This document shows positions 30,462 to 41,689 of a stretch of DNA of 64,000 bases, in pieces. Positions within the stretch are counted from its first letter, which is position 1. The number at the start of each line of letters is the position of its first letter. Origin of the DNA: Polytrichum commune (lineage: Eukaryota; Streptophyta; Polytrichopsida; Polytrichales; Polytrichaceae); contig OX485805.1 of the NCBI GenBank assembly GCA_950295325.1, positions 25,903,501 through 25,967,500 on the forward strand. Reading direction: 5' to 3'. Position numbers and translations under genes: made by a program. Below the pieces are notes generated by a model that made no database searches, was not told where the DNA came from, and worked only from the letters and a program-made list of their open reading frames with translations.

Positions 30462-30789
30462 TGTGTCTGGGAGGGTGGGAAGAGAGGTGTGAGAGGTGGT
30501 GTGAGGTGTGAGAGGTGTGAGAGGTGTGAGAGATGTGTGTGAGGTGGGAGGGAGAGGTGTGTGGGAGGTGGGAGGGAGAGAGATGTGCGATGTGAGAGGG
30601 AGAGGAGTGTGAGAATGTGTGTGTTGGGAAGGTATTTGAGTGTGTGTGTGGAGCGAGAGAGATGGGCGGCTGTCTGTTGTTTTTGGGTGTGTGAGTAGAT
30701 TTGGGAGGTTGGTTTTGTGGGTTTCTACATACTTAGGGTGATGGGTTGGAATGTCAGATCTAATATGGGGGAGTGATGTGGATTTTGGT
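30462..30789 (-). repeat. Retrotransposon 5' leader with GTGTGAGAGG-type short tandem repeats
   Basis: On the plus strand the region is made of GTGTGAGAGGTGTGAGAGGT-like units with GTGTG and GAGAG runs (about 30480-30660). No coding sequence. It may act as the internal promoter and leader; inferred from position only. Confidence 0.5.
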
Positions 30790-30874
30790 TGAGTAAGACA
30801 TTTAGATGGTGCTCCGCAAAATGATCAAGAAAGTGGCTATGGCCTCGGTTTGGATTTGCTAACCATCTCTCACT
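30790..30874 (+). repeat. DR1 copy 3, middle part
   Basis: Resumes at the duplicated TGAGTAAG and contains GAAAGTGGCTATGGCC and GATTTGCTAACCATCTCTCAC, matching the 3' half of DR1 copies 1 and 5. Ends at the TA target of the mariner-like insertion. Confidence 0.65.
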
Positions 30875-31498
30875 ATAGTAATCTCCCACTTATGTACGCA
30901 CCCATTTAAGTACGCATCCCAATTAAATGCGCAATTTTTTTGACAAAAATTAGGGTCGGTACTTTATTGTTCGAACATGTCAAGCATAGTCATTTGCCAC
31001 GAATGCATGAATTTTTTATGCTTGACATTAAATGTCAGTTTATTAACGTTTCACTGAAATGTCTCAAACAATCGTCGCAATTCATCATACATTTGTCATA
31101 CTTCCATTTGAACATTGGAGCAAAGCAGTTGGTCATCAATGTCGAGGACAATGTTATGTAGAGCTTCAAAGCCTTTGAGGTTGGTAGCACTTTTAGATTC
31201 ATCAAATGTCTCAATAGGTTGGATTCCGTTGCAACATGTTCTCCTGATTGCCCCAAACTGTCCGGATGGCAACTTCACTAACTTCTTACTCCAGCCCTAG
31301 CACCTACTTGCTTAGCGCGTTCAGCTTGCTCAACTTTGTAATGATTTCCACATCAATGGGCTTCGGTCAAGCGGGTTGCCTCAAGTTTCATCCGGTTCCC
31401 ATTGCAATTCATCGAAAAAAAGAGTCTAGAAAACGATATGAGTAAAGTACACACCAATGACTCCAATTCAAAGTGTGTACTTAAGTAGGAGATTACTG
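30875..31498. mobile_element. Tc1/mariner-like (TA-flanked) non-autonomous element
   Basis: Ends are inverted: TAGTAATCTCCCACTTATGT on the left and the complement of ACTTAAGTAGGAGATTACTG on the right. TA flanks both sides (30873-30874, 31499-31500). It interrupts DR1 copy 3, whose sequence resumes AATGGCGTGTTTCATATTGT. The 624-bp body has only short open frames with no DDE/D signature I can recognise. The superfamily call rests on the TA duplication and terminus. Confidence 0.65.
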
Positions 31499-31500
31499 TA

Positions 31501-31550
31501 AATGGCGTGTTTCATATTGTAGGAGAAGTGGGGGGAGGGCGAACCAACAA
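31501..31550 (+). repeat. DR1 copy 3, right part
   Basis: GTGTTTCATATTGTAGGAGA and the following AGTGGG correspond to ATGTTTCGTATCCTAGGAGA and following bases in copy 1. Confidence 0.6.
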
Positions 31551-31661
31551 GTACATTGGTACCTTTCCAGATCATTGCAGTGAATCGCGCCGTCCAATTC
31601 TCATCCACTCCCAACCCAAGTGGATTTAACCATGGTTAAGAGGTGGAGTAGGCGGAATACT

Positions 31662-31845
31662 CTAGCTTTCTTTGCCATGTGTGAGGAAAACTATTTTTAA
31701 GCATCACTTTTTGGATACACATCTCATGATGCCGAGTCGCCAACTATTATTATTATAGCTTTCTTTGGCATGTGTTAGGAGAATTATTTTTTAGCATCCC
31801 TTTTTGGATCCACTCCCATGATGCCGGCTCTTATTATTATAACTT
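31662..31845 (+). repeat. Two-unit tandem duplication, about 100-bp unit
   Basis: The blocks TAGCTTTCTTTG-CATGTGT, TTTT-AGCATC, CTTTTTGGAT, CATGATGCCG and ATTATTATTATA occur twice in order. Confidence 0.7.
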
Positions 31846-31942
31846 ATAAATAAGAAAGAATGCCACATGCCAACTATAATTACTATATATTGAAAATAAA
31901 TTAATGGGTTAGGGTTTGAAATTTCAAAATAGGTGGTGTCCA

Positions 31943-32281
31943 TGCTTTTACTTTTAAATATATTAATGCACTCCTCTTTTATAGTGTGAGAATCCTATAT
32001 ACTAAGTCTTTAGGGTTTAAGGGTACACATAACAATGAGAAGATGTGCATTACACTATAAAAAGAGGATATTCCTGACAATTTTTCGGCTTGAAGAGCCA
32101 GTATGCAAGTAACGGTGGGGGAGTGCCACCCTAAAAAAATTTAGTGCATGCTTGGAGCCCTTCAAAGCGCATTTCGAGAGCCTGCCTTTCTGCCCAAGGG
32201 TGGAGATGCTCTAAAGACTTAGTATATAGGATTCTCACACTATAAAAGAGGAGCACATTAATATATTTAAAAGTAAAAGCA
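31943..32281. mobile_element. Foldback MITE with about 70-bp inverted repeats
   Basis: Left arm about 31943-32012 starts TGCTTTTACTTTTAAATATA. Right arm about 32212-32281 is its near-exact complement. Both contain CTTTTATAGTGTGAGAATCC on the left or its complement on the right. The interior is about 200 bases without coding sequence. I found no certain target duplication. Confidence 0.75.
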
Positions 32282-32594
32282 AGTGCCGATTGATTGAGCT
32301 TTGTAAATCTCATTTGACAATCTCATTTGCAATTGCACTTACTTTTACTTTGTGACCAACTGTAAGTGCCGATTGATTGAACTCTTTCTTTAGTTGGCCT
32401 AACCCTATCTTCATCTGCACACATAAGAGGAGAAACACCAAATTGCATGTCCAAGCTCGTCGTGTATAGGATGAAAGAGCCGAGTATTGAAGTTAGTGCA
32501 GCTGGAAGCCCAATTGGGCTCCTGGCATTAGCGGGATTGATATAATGAGTCCAAAGACACTCGCAATGAGAACAATATTTACAAGGCGTCCCCA

Positions 32595-33310
32595 ATTTCA
32601 TAACATAAGTTAGATTGGTCAAGCTGGCAAACACAGGATCTACAGTAGCTATTCTTAAGATGGAATTAGGGTTTTGTCAAGTGAGGAATTACTTAGAGTT
32701 TGTAAACTTTTTGATGTGAACTGAATCTTCAAGTATGAGATTTGGGGTCCCAAACAACATGATCTCTATGTTGCCAGTACTAACACCCAATGCAGTAATT
32801 GCATCTTGATGCTCTCAGTCATATAACGTGGAATGGTCGAGCTGGCAGCCCAGGATCCGCCGTAGCTCTGACTCAGATGGAAGTAGGATTTCCTCTTTGT
32901 TGCTGAATAGATTTTAGGTGAGAAAATATTAGAGTTTGTAGAGTTTTGATGTGAACTGAATCTTCAAGTGTGACTGGGGTTCCAAATTACGTGATCTACA
33001 TCTTTTCATACACCAATTGCATTTTGGCACTCAGATTGCATTCAGTACACCTAATCCAGCAATTGCAATTTGACGCTCTCAATTTCATAACACAGAATGG
33101 TCGAGCTGGCAGACACAGGATCTACAAGTAGCTCCGACTAAGATAGAATTAGGGTTTCATTTTTGTTGCTGGGTAGATTTCCAAGTGAGGAATTAAATAG
33201 AGTTTGTAGACTTTTGATGTGAACTGAAACTTCATTTGTCACTGGGGGTTTCAACAACATAATGTCCATCTTTCCATGCAGTAATTGTATTTTGGCGCTC
33301 TGAATTTGGT
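32595..33310 (+). repeat. Triple tandem repeat just upstream of UreD, about 240-bp unit
   Basis: Each unit has TTCATAACAT-GAATGGTCGAGCTGGCAG-like sequence, ACAGGATCTAC-GTAGCT, GGAATTAGGGTTT, GAGTTTGTAGACTTTTGATG, TGAACTGAATCTTCAAGTGT and AGTAATTGCAT-TTG. The last unit ends about 140 bases before the UreD ATG, so the promoter or leader is probably embedded in the array. Confidence 0.75.
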
Positions 33311-33451
33311 GTTTGAACAACTCTTCCGATGCGGTGGAGTCTGTGGACGACATACACTTGAGAGCAGTTTGCTCTTCTACAATGGATAAAGTGAGCTTAC
33401 GTTATTATTGCCGAAATTTTTAACGCAACGTAATATTTGGTTTATGCACAC

Positions 33452-35156
33452 ATGGATGATCCCGGTGTCCAATTAGGGTTTAAGAAATTGTTAGGCGCTA
33501 GTTTTAAGGAGAAAGCGCTCACAGGAATCCTCAAGGTGGAGAGGATCGCAGGGAGGTCTGCCGCAACTCGGACATTTGCAAAGTACCCCCTCAAGTTTCT
33601 GTTACCGAGAAAGATCGTTTCTCGGGGTGTGGATGCGGTGTGGATATTTGCCATTTCATATGGCGGGGGAATCGTTTCCAACGATTCTATCAGTCAGAAC
33701 GTGGATATTGGAGCCTCCTGCTCCGCTGTCATCACCACGCAAGCGTCCACCAAGATCTACAAGTCTGTGAATGGACAATTCTGTGAGCAGATCCTCCAGG
33801 CTCAAGTTGGCCCGGAAGGCTTCCTCGCTGTTTTGCCCGACCCCATCACCTGCTTTGCAAATTCTAAGTACATTCAGGTAAGATCTCAAGTGCACCGTCC
33901 TGAATCTTGATAGAATGAGAGTTTTGTTACTTTGTTTGCTGGGTCCTTTGAACGCGATTCAATAGCACGAAGTGCCCAAAGAATTAGCACACGTAAAGAA
34001 AAATTGATTCATCAGAACCAGTACAGCTTTTCCATGCCAAATGTTTTTCGCAAAATGAAAGAAAAAATATGGGATCCACGTCACGACAAAATGAAGTACT
34101 CCTCACCCACATGGCTCAAGTGCAAATGTCTCATTGCACTATAGCAAAGGAGGAGTCCTCTTGAAGAAGGTTGATGCTCTCTTATATGTGTGCACAGAAC
34201 CAATTGCCTTCCTTTTTGCAAGTGCAAACTTATGATGATTGCACTAGTGGTTAAGACGAAACTTAAGACGAAATCCTCTTGAAGGTGGTTGAGGCTCTCT
34301 TAAAAGTGTGCACACAACCGCCTTCCTTTCCTCAAGCATCTATGTGTTGCGGTGAGTAACCTGGGAGTCATTTCCCTTACTCGATTTGGGCAACTATCCA
34401 CATGTCAGTTGAAGGCCACATACAAGTCGTGCATCCTCCCTGTTTTTCACATGGTTAAATGCACCAACGACCAGTAGGAGATTGCCTTTCTTTCTGCTTC
34501 TAGTGCCTCCATCTAACAGATCCCATCTCACATTGGTTAGAGGATTCCTTATTCTATCATAATACCTGTTGTAATGACAGGTGCAAGAGTTTTATCTCTC
34601 AGCAGGCGCCAATTTAGTGCTCATAGATTGGATGACAAGTGGCCGCATTGACAATGGGGAGAGTTGGGAATTTGAGATGTACAGAAGCACAAACCACATT
34701 TATGTTAACGAACAAGAAGCCGATGGCGACTTCGGCAAGTCGAAACCTGTCTTCTTAGACTCTGTCTGTTTAGAGCAAGGTGTTGGAACATCGGTCGCAG
34801 ACCGAATGCAAGGTTTCCATGTGGTGGCGACAATGGTGATTTATGGACCAAAATTGGCAGGGTTGCGAGGCAGTGTTCAGAAGAAAGTGCAAGAGCTCAC
34901 ACAGGGGGCTTTCACACGACGAAAATCGGTCGAATTGACATCTCAGTTGAGAGATTATTCAACCTGCTCATCAAAGCGTGCAACAACTAACATCGAGCCT
35001 TTGATATTTATATCCTGTAGTACTATAGGGCTACAAGATGAAGGTTTAGTGGTGCGTGTAGTCGCGAGTAACACCGAACTCATGTATAACTTTTTCAAAG
35101 AGCAATTGGCTGTCATAGTCCATATTACTGGAGCTTGCCCTTATGCTGGCAGATGA
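33452..35156 (+). CDS. URED: Urease accessory protein UreD, two exons
   Basis: Exons 33452-33877 and 34581-35156 join in phase 0 (CAG/GTAAGA donor, ATGACAG acceptor) to give 333 residues, near the length of plant UreD plus a short N-terminal extension. UreD acts with UreF and UreG in delivering Ni and CO2 to cytosolic urease. Conserved blocks: TRTFAKYPLKFLLP, YGGGIVSNDSIS, ITTQASTKIYKS, FLAVLPDPITCF, SAGANLVLIDWMTSGR, NGESWEFEMY, VADRMQGFHVVATMVIYGPKL, and C-terminal VVRVVASNTELMYNFFKEQL. Arabidopsis UreD has the same block order. The ATG at 33452 is the first in frame; earlier codons lack one. The frame is clean, so it looks functional. Upstream is the 240-bp triple repeat; the intron holds a dispersed repeat. 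Confidence 0.93.
34060..34560 (+). repeat. Dispersed repeat copy B, in the UreD intron
   Basis: Homologous to 1-410 in the same orientation. This copy has an internal duplication: AGTCCTCTTGAAGAAGGTTG...CTCTCTTATATGTGTGCACA is followed by a second version, AATCCTCTTGAAGGTGGTTG...CTCTCTTAAAAGTGTGCACA. It ends within 25 bases of the exon 2 acceptor. Confidence 0.65.
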
Positions 35157-36507
35157 TGTTAGACTCCCACAATTCAGTATCCTCTGTTATTAACCCCTTT
35201 CAGCAAAGAATTCATTGCTACATGCAGTGATATGTAACATTGCATGCTGCTTGACAGCACAGAAACTAGATTTAACAATTTCATTGTAACAAAGAGTTGA
35301 ACTAATATGGGTATATTTGGATTGCTGACAAATGACTTGAGAATTTGTTAGTGTTTCTTTCCTTGTGGTGATTAGTATCAAGTGTCACTGATTACCTACA
35401 CCTTGTTACTCCATTCAACCCACTGTCGATTCAGTTGCATCCAACAATCGAACTGTGTTTACACAGAAAAATCCACCTTCTAAAATGATGTCATTATGTA
35501 CAAGACACTTATTCTAAGTTTTTTTGATGCCACATGAAAGTACATAACATTATTAAGCAGAGTGTGTTTGTTCATGTAGGCCCTAAGAACATAACCATGA
35601 GATGTCACAACCTAATGTAGATTCAAACTTCATGAGTCTCCTTGCACTAGGTTGGGGCATCCCATTGTTATATTCTCAAGGTCACATGACCATTTGCGCA
35701 TTGCTTTATAAAGTTATGTAGGTGGTTGTCTAGTCGTTATTTAAACCTTATTGCCCCCAAGAGCCTCTCTCAGAAAGAGAAGCCCCTACAAAGCACATCA
35801 TTTCTTCTTCCAGCCGACCCACTTAGCATGGAAATTCTTTAATGTTTCAAGAACAAATAGGTGCAAGTCTCATTCAATCTCGTTTTGATTTGAAGGAGAA
35901 CAATGCTCCAAAGTTTTATTTAAGAAGGTAGGTCACTGGGACTTGAAAAAGAAACAAACTTTAATATCTTGGGTGTTGCCCATTGCAAGGATTACCTATC
36001 TTTAGTGTTGTGGACAATGCCCGAACCAAAAATGTTCGAAATGACATTCTGAGAAACACTCTTTATCTTGTCAATAAAATTTGACCACCTCTAGAATAAG
36101 TGGCATTGATCCCAATTTTTTTGGAAAAGCCAAATTATTGAAAATATTATTTCAAAGCGAAAATAAGAGTAGCTCTAAAAAACTTGCCAACTTGTTGATG
36201 TCAGTAAACACTTAAACTTCCTGGCACTGGAGCAATTACCGATGAGCAACCACTAGAATAAATGTCAAAACAATAACCTCATTGTATTACATTGATACCT
36301 CAATTCCCAAGACACTTTTATTGATACTCCTCAGTGCAGCAACCCAGAAAAATGTGGCACCTCATCTTGACATGTGAGACTTATAGTACAAATTCACAAT
36401 GTTACAGCGAGCACTTTCTATGTCCAATAGCTCCTCTTGGCATTCCTGAAATTGAGGAGCCTTCAAAACTTAAGGAGACTTCAAGATAGATATGTTACAT
36501 ACATACA
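35157..36507. other. Intergenic between convergent UreD and cupin genes
   Basis: Contains the 3' ends of both genes. No gene, RNA or clear repeat is seen. Confidence 0.5.
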
Positions 36508-38476
36508 TCATTTAAAAGGGTCAGGGTTGTTCACTTCAGGTGTCCTTGACAACTGCACAATTAGTTGTTGGCAGGGCTTGTTTCCAACCACTCCTGAGTA
36601 ATGCTGTGGCTGATTCTGCGCAGGGGAGTCCTTGGTGTTGTCCTGAAACAACACATCTCCAGCCTTGAAATCATGCCTCGTTCCATCACTAGTCTTCACA
36701 TACCTGAAATCCATCCATTCAAAGAGCGACATGCTTAATGGGAACCTCAAAAAATACTTCATAAAGACAGGTCATTTACACAATCTGTAGAGTGAGTTCG
36801 GATAGAACAAACTCCACAAATTCATATGAAATTACAATGTTGATGATGTTTGAAGTAACCATAAGTGTCAATACTGCTCATTGCATATTGAAAATGTTTG
36901 GTCAGCATGCATGAGGAGAACCACTTCAACACTAATGGTACTCTGAGAGATAGATATAATTTCTTTTTCTAATCTAATTTTTTGCATCACATCGCTCTAC
37001 AGTTCCAGCAATTATCCACAATTGTCAAGTTACTCACTCATGCAAAATTGCAGAATAAGCAAGCCAATTTCATCATTTCTTTAAGATTTTGGATTCCATT
37101 GGCATCCAGGTACCGTGGTCAATGAGAAGCCCTTTTAAATATAAAACACAGAGACAGGTCATTTATGCGATCTGTAGTGAAAATTCAGAACGAACTAGAT
37201 ATTTCTTACAGAAATCCAATGTTGATGATGTTGAGGTTACCCTGAATGCCACTGAAGCTCATTGCATGTTGCAACAAATGTTTGGTCAACATGCATGATG
37301 AGGAGAACCACCTCACCACTTATGTTCCTTAGTGTCAACTCACTTAAGCAGAATTTAATGCGGGACAAGAAAGCAAATTTCATCAATTTTCAAGATTTTG
37401 AAAGAAGATTTGGAACGAACTCGACAACTCTTATGTTGATAATGTTGAGGTAACCCCGAAGTCACTCAGCTCATTGCATGTTGCAAATGTTTGGCCAACA
37501 TACATGAGGAGAACCACCTCATCAGCATTGATGTCACATAGTGTCATGAACTCACTTACACAGAATTTCGTGTGGGATAAGTAAGCCAAATCTCATCAGT
37601 TCCCAAGATATGGAATAACTAATCTTCACAGAATCAGGGTTGAGTATGGTTGATAATTCTAGTGGAACTACAGCTCATTGCATGTTGCAAATTTAGGTCA
37701 CCACACATGAGGAGAACCACCTCATCAACAGAAATGTCACATAGTGTCATCCACTATCTTATGCAAATTCTATGCGGAATAAGCAAGTCAATCTCATCAA
37801 TTCTCAAGATTTGGAAAAAAAAAATCTTCACAGAATGAGGGTTTAAGGATGGTTGGTAATTCCAGTGGCACACATACCAGGACCCGGAGAGCGTGACGAC
37901 GAATTGGACCTGCGGGCAACTATGGAGTGACTGCTCCAACCCAGGAGCCAGCTCCGTGAACACAATCTTGGAAGGCTCACCCCCAAAATCTGACCGAACA
38001 AACTGGGGTGATGAGGCGTAAGCCTTCAGGTCAAACCCATGCATCCTGCACTCCTTGAAATGGGTGGTACCATCCTCCGAAGCATAAATCTGGTAATACC
38101 GGAAATCTTCCGGCTGCTTCTCCTCATCCCCACCCTTGTTACCACCATCCGAGGATGCCATTCGAAGTACGCTTGGGGTTGCTGCCGAAACCAAGAAAAT
38201 GGCAAGAGTCGAGACCCCTATTACCGCTGCTCCTGCTCCTCCTCCTCTTCCTCCCGGGAACCCCAAGCCCAAGGGCGGTCTCAGATCCCAGGGACTTCTC
38301 AGGTTCAATGGAGACGAAGAATGCAACCTCGGTAGTGCAGGAGACGGCGATTGTTGCTTCCTCGAAGAACTTGTTGCAGGTGGGGATTGTCGGAGAGAAG
38401 ATGGAGAGATTGCAACCGAATTACATACGCGGGAATGGATGCTGCTGGGGATACTGCTAAGTGTGGCAGAAATCAT
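36508..38476 (-). CDS. Cupin-fold protein with organelle leader, two exons
   Basis: Exons 38476-37878 and 36703-36508 join as TCC TG/G TAT (phase 2), giving 264 residues. Residues 1 to about 75 are Ser/Pro/Arg-rich like a plastid transit peptide. A Gly-rich patch and a hydrophobic stretch, AAVIGVSTLAIFLVSAAT, follow at about 90-110. The rest is a single cupin-like domain: EDFRYYQIYASEDGTTHFKE, FTELAPGLEQSLHSCPQVQF, VVTLSGSWYVKTSDGTRHDF, KAGDVLFQDNT, then HYSGVVGNKPCQQLIVQL. The usual histidine metal ligands of cupin motif 1 are not obvious, so catalytic activity is uncertain. Similar plant proteins are annotated only as RmlC-like cupins. The start at 38476 was chosen because it opens the leader; an upstream in-frame ATG at 38641 gives an unlikely Lys/His-rich extension. 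Confidence 0.85.
36770..37815 (+). repeat. Tandem array in the cupin intron, about 230-330-bp units
   Basis: Four imperfect units share TGTTGATGATGTTGAGGTAA, GCTCATTGCATGTTGCAAAT, CAACATGCATGAGGAGAACC, ACCTCATCA-CA, GTCACATAGTGTCAT-ACTCA, CAGAATTT-TG-GGGA-AAG and CTCATCA-TT-TCAAGAT-TGG. They fill most of the 1.17-kb intron. Confidence 0.75.
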
Positions 38477-39780
38477 CCTAATTCCGCTGGCAAAATGTAG
38501 ATTTCGTTTGCAATTGGAGTTGGGAAATGTGGATATTTCCTTGTGATTGTTGATGGATTTGCTAAGTGTTAATTTATAGCGAGGTTTCTTATGATGATGT
38601 TGTGGGGGAGTGAGAGATGTGGGCAGGCCTTTTGCCTGCAAGGTGCCTCATCTGCTGCCAGGTGGACTGATAGTAGGTTAGCAGGTATGTGAGGGTGACA
38701 CGTGGGTAAAGGGATGGTTTGAACACTTTTGTGAGGTGGGATAACAAGCACCACCTCTATTGGGCCACCAATAAGGTAAGTGGGTGTTGAATGGACACTG
38801 TTTAGCTCTGCAGCCAGTTCTTGTAAGTTAGGATATGGAAACATGCACTTAAGGTAGATGAGGCTAATGTGGACACCTCCACCTTTGTTGAATCATCCAG
38901 TTGATGGATTCAAGCATTTTGAAATCGTTGAAAATCGGAGTTGAGGAAGGTGAAGGTGTTGATCTAGGTTTTGAAATCAAAGATTGTCTATTTTTCAATG
39001 TGGTGTCACAGAGGGGAACTCTTTTATCATCCAATGTTGTGTAAGCGGATAACATCATTGCCAAATTATACATGAGTCAGTTGCCAATGAAAACCAAGTT
39101 TAATGTTGATATTGGTTATGTCATGTCTCTAAAGTGGTCACATGTAAGATAAAATGTTGCCTAATTGTTTTTAATTATAGAATACCCACAATACAAGTTG
39201 GTCGGCACCTCACAGCCACATGCCACCTCTTAATTTGCCCACCTCAGGCACAAAAATCAAGCGTGTCATAACTCAGTGATAGCCCTCCTAATTATGAAGG
39301 ATGGTGGGTGTAGTTTTACTTTTGTGAAGGTGACTAACCCAAATATCATCACGGCGGAGCTAAATCACCCACAGAATTAAAGAAATTGTATGGCCAATTA
39401 GGAACCAAAAATAGGTGTCCAATTAAAGAAGCTAACCAAATGAGCCTCCTCTACCTTAGTGCGAGATGATTAACAAGAAAACGGTAGAACCGTGAGGCTC
39501 TGCACATAGGCTCCATTGGGTACGAATATTGGAGGCCTCTTAAAGGCCCGATAACTTTTCTAATGTCAAAGACCCCAAATATGATAGTTGTCCACTTTGC
39601 TCATGCCAATCCATGGCTATTTACTATACCAAACCTTTCTTGGATTTTATGCACCTTCTTCTCAAATGTGGGTCAAGGATTAAAGCTACTCGTTTATCAC
39701 CCGATTTAAAAAAAAAAAAATCAAGAACTGCCAAAATAATTATAGTTAACTAGATTTCTTTCAATGCATTTTAGGGAGCA

Positions 39781-39818
<38 letters not shown>

Positions 39819-39974
39819 CATATACATACATATAACTATAGTTAACATCCACATTAAATAAAGTGGACCAAAAAGAACAAGAATAAGTAATGTTCAAGTG
39901 TGAACACAAAGTGGTTAAAAAATTTGCTCTTGAAATGAAGAAGTTGATGCATATGGTAGTCTCTTACCTATAGA
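38477..39974. other. Cupin upstream region and intergenic DNA
   Basis: The first part holds the probable cupin leader and promoter. No gene is seen further on. An (AT)n run lies at about 39784-39811. Confidence 0.45.
39784..39811 (+). repeat. (AT)n microsatellite
   Basis: About fourteen AT units followed by ACATAC-type repeats. Confidence 0.9.
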
Positions 39975-40290
39975 CATAGCCAACAAATCCAAATTATGCC
40001 TGTAGCCTATTTCCTCGTGATTTTTGGAGCTTGTATGAATATTCTATTAGTCTCAAAGTGATGGATCTCTTATTGATTGATCTTATAGGTCGCTCGAATT
40101 CATATGTGTTGACTATTGAGCCTAGATGATTAACAAACATTGAGCACCTATAAGTCCAATCTCTTTTAGATATTCTTATCTATTTTAGAAGTCCGCATAT
40201 GTTTTGATATACATCTGAAGGTCAAAATTGAATATAATCAAGGGTCATGTAACTTTATAATCTGACCTTCTTGGTGTCTTTTCTTAAATC
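39975..40290 (-). repeat. DR1 dispersed repeat, copy 4 (inverted)
   Basis: The complement reads AAAAGAGATTGGACTTATAG, GTTAATCATCTAGGCTCAATA, GTCAACA, then AAAATCACGAGGAAATAGGC and AATTTGGATTTGTTGGC, in the DR1 order. Confidence 0.6.
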
Positions 40291-41689
40291 TACACGTAAC
40301 CATGCATTGGACTCACAAATAATGTAGATGTCTGTGAAGGATGTAACAAAATTAGAAATGCTAATCTTAGTGTGTTTATCACTTATATGGGTGAGACATT
40401 TATAAATGTTGTTTTGTTGAGTATCACCACATTTGCTATCAAGTGCGTCAATGTAATCAAGACTTTTCTTGGATTTTTCTTTTTCATTTACATTGGGGAA
40501 CGGCAGTCAATTGATTTTTTATTTTTTTTGTTTTACCAACCAAGGTCATTGTGGCTATGGATTTGCGATGGCCATGTGGGAGTCCAAAGTAAACCCACTC
40601 CTCAGTGGGTGTGCTCTTTGTAAATCACGCATAGCACATGTGTTTGTAGATTGATATATAATTAAACCCCTTGTTTACATGTCAAGTTTTGTTATGGATT
40701 CACTTATTCATGACAACCTTCATGAAAACATGTTTATTACAATTTTATAATCGATGGCAATAGCCAACCACCACCTTTAAATGCACAAACCTTCAAAATA
40801 TAGCATAGAATCAACACCTAGAAATGTCCACTAAAACATATGATCATCAACTTCTCTATTTAGATAGGATAGGACCATTTCCAAGGGTTTCCAATGTTTT
40901 TGAACTAAATCACTAGGATTAAGACTCTAGCAATTGGTTACTCCATTTATTGGGATGGCACCATCAGTTGGATGGAAGCACTTGCAATTGCGATAATCAT
41001 TTGCAAGTTGTGTTTTACGGGGAAATGGTTTATCTATGCATATAGAAAAATGTCTAATGTAGTACTATAGGGGGTCATACACATATGCATTTGGATTATT
41101 CATTTAGTTCTTCTCCATACATTGGTAGGTAGACATTTCTATGGAAGGAATTAGGCCCACCTACCTTAATATGTATATATGACATGACAAGGTTTTCATA
41201 TGAAACAGTGTCAAAAGCCATGCATAACTTGAGAAAACCATGGAATTCTCCACCATACTTGTATAGACATTTCTATATCTATGCATGTTTATATGCTTGC
41301 TTCAATTGTAGTTTGGCGGGCTCTCTAACACAATGCAATAGAATTGTTGTAGAATTACAAGGCACATATAAAAACCCAACACAAAGACCAATCCACCAAT
41401 ATGGAAGACCCGATGCCTCAACGTAACTTAATGGATCCTATATGTATTGTAATGCATGATGAGAAGTTATGGCGTTGAGAGAAGGCCATATATGCACAAC
41501 ACCATATAAAACACATGGCTTGCCCTTGCAAACTTTGTAAAGAGAGCAAGAAACACATGGTAATGGATACAATTGAAAATCATCTCAAGCAAAATGGGAG
41601 ACACCACTCCTTGAAAAGATGGAGAGGCTCGGGTGCAATGGACGATTTTGATGATGAATGAGATAACCACATTTGTGATGGTGGAGCCT
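40291..41689. other. Intergenic, probably transposon-derived
   Basis: No gene recognised. AT-rich with short open frames only. The right part may be the 5' section of the CACTA remnant that follows. Confidence 0.35.

Larger units (their letters stand above)
19511..30789 (-). mobile_element. 11.3-kb non-LTR retrotransposon with probable dual-endonuclease architecture
   Basis: The element reads on the minus strand and is bounded by an exact TGAGTAAG duplication (19503-19510 and 30790-30797). Order 5' to 3': a GTGTGAGAGG-repeat leader, gag-like frame with RRM-like segments, two 2A-like motifs, APE-type endonuclease, reverse transcriptase with YADD, an unassigned linker, RNase H, a CCHC knuckle and a C-terminal PD...E...K segment. 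The first three open frames share one frame interrupted only by TAA stops (29172-29174, 25194-25196, 24993-24995). Later frames are displaced by shifts near long C runs. The sense strand is strikingly G-poor and A/C-rich. Its 3' end is a run of 16 T (A on plus, 19511-19526). Lesions mean this copy is probably not autonomous; the intact duplication suggests a fairly recent insertion. Assignment to the Dualen/RandI clade is inferred from domain order. Confidence 0.85.
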
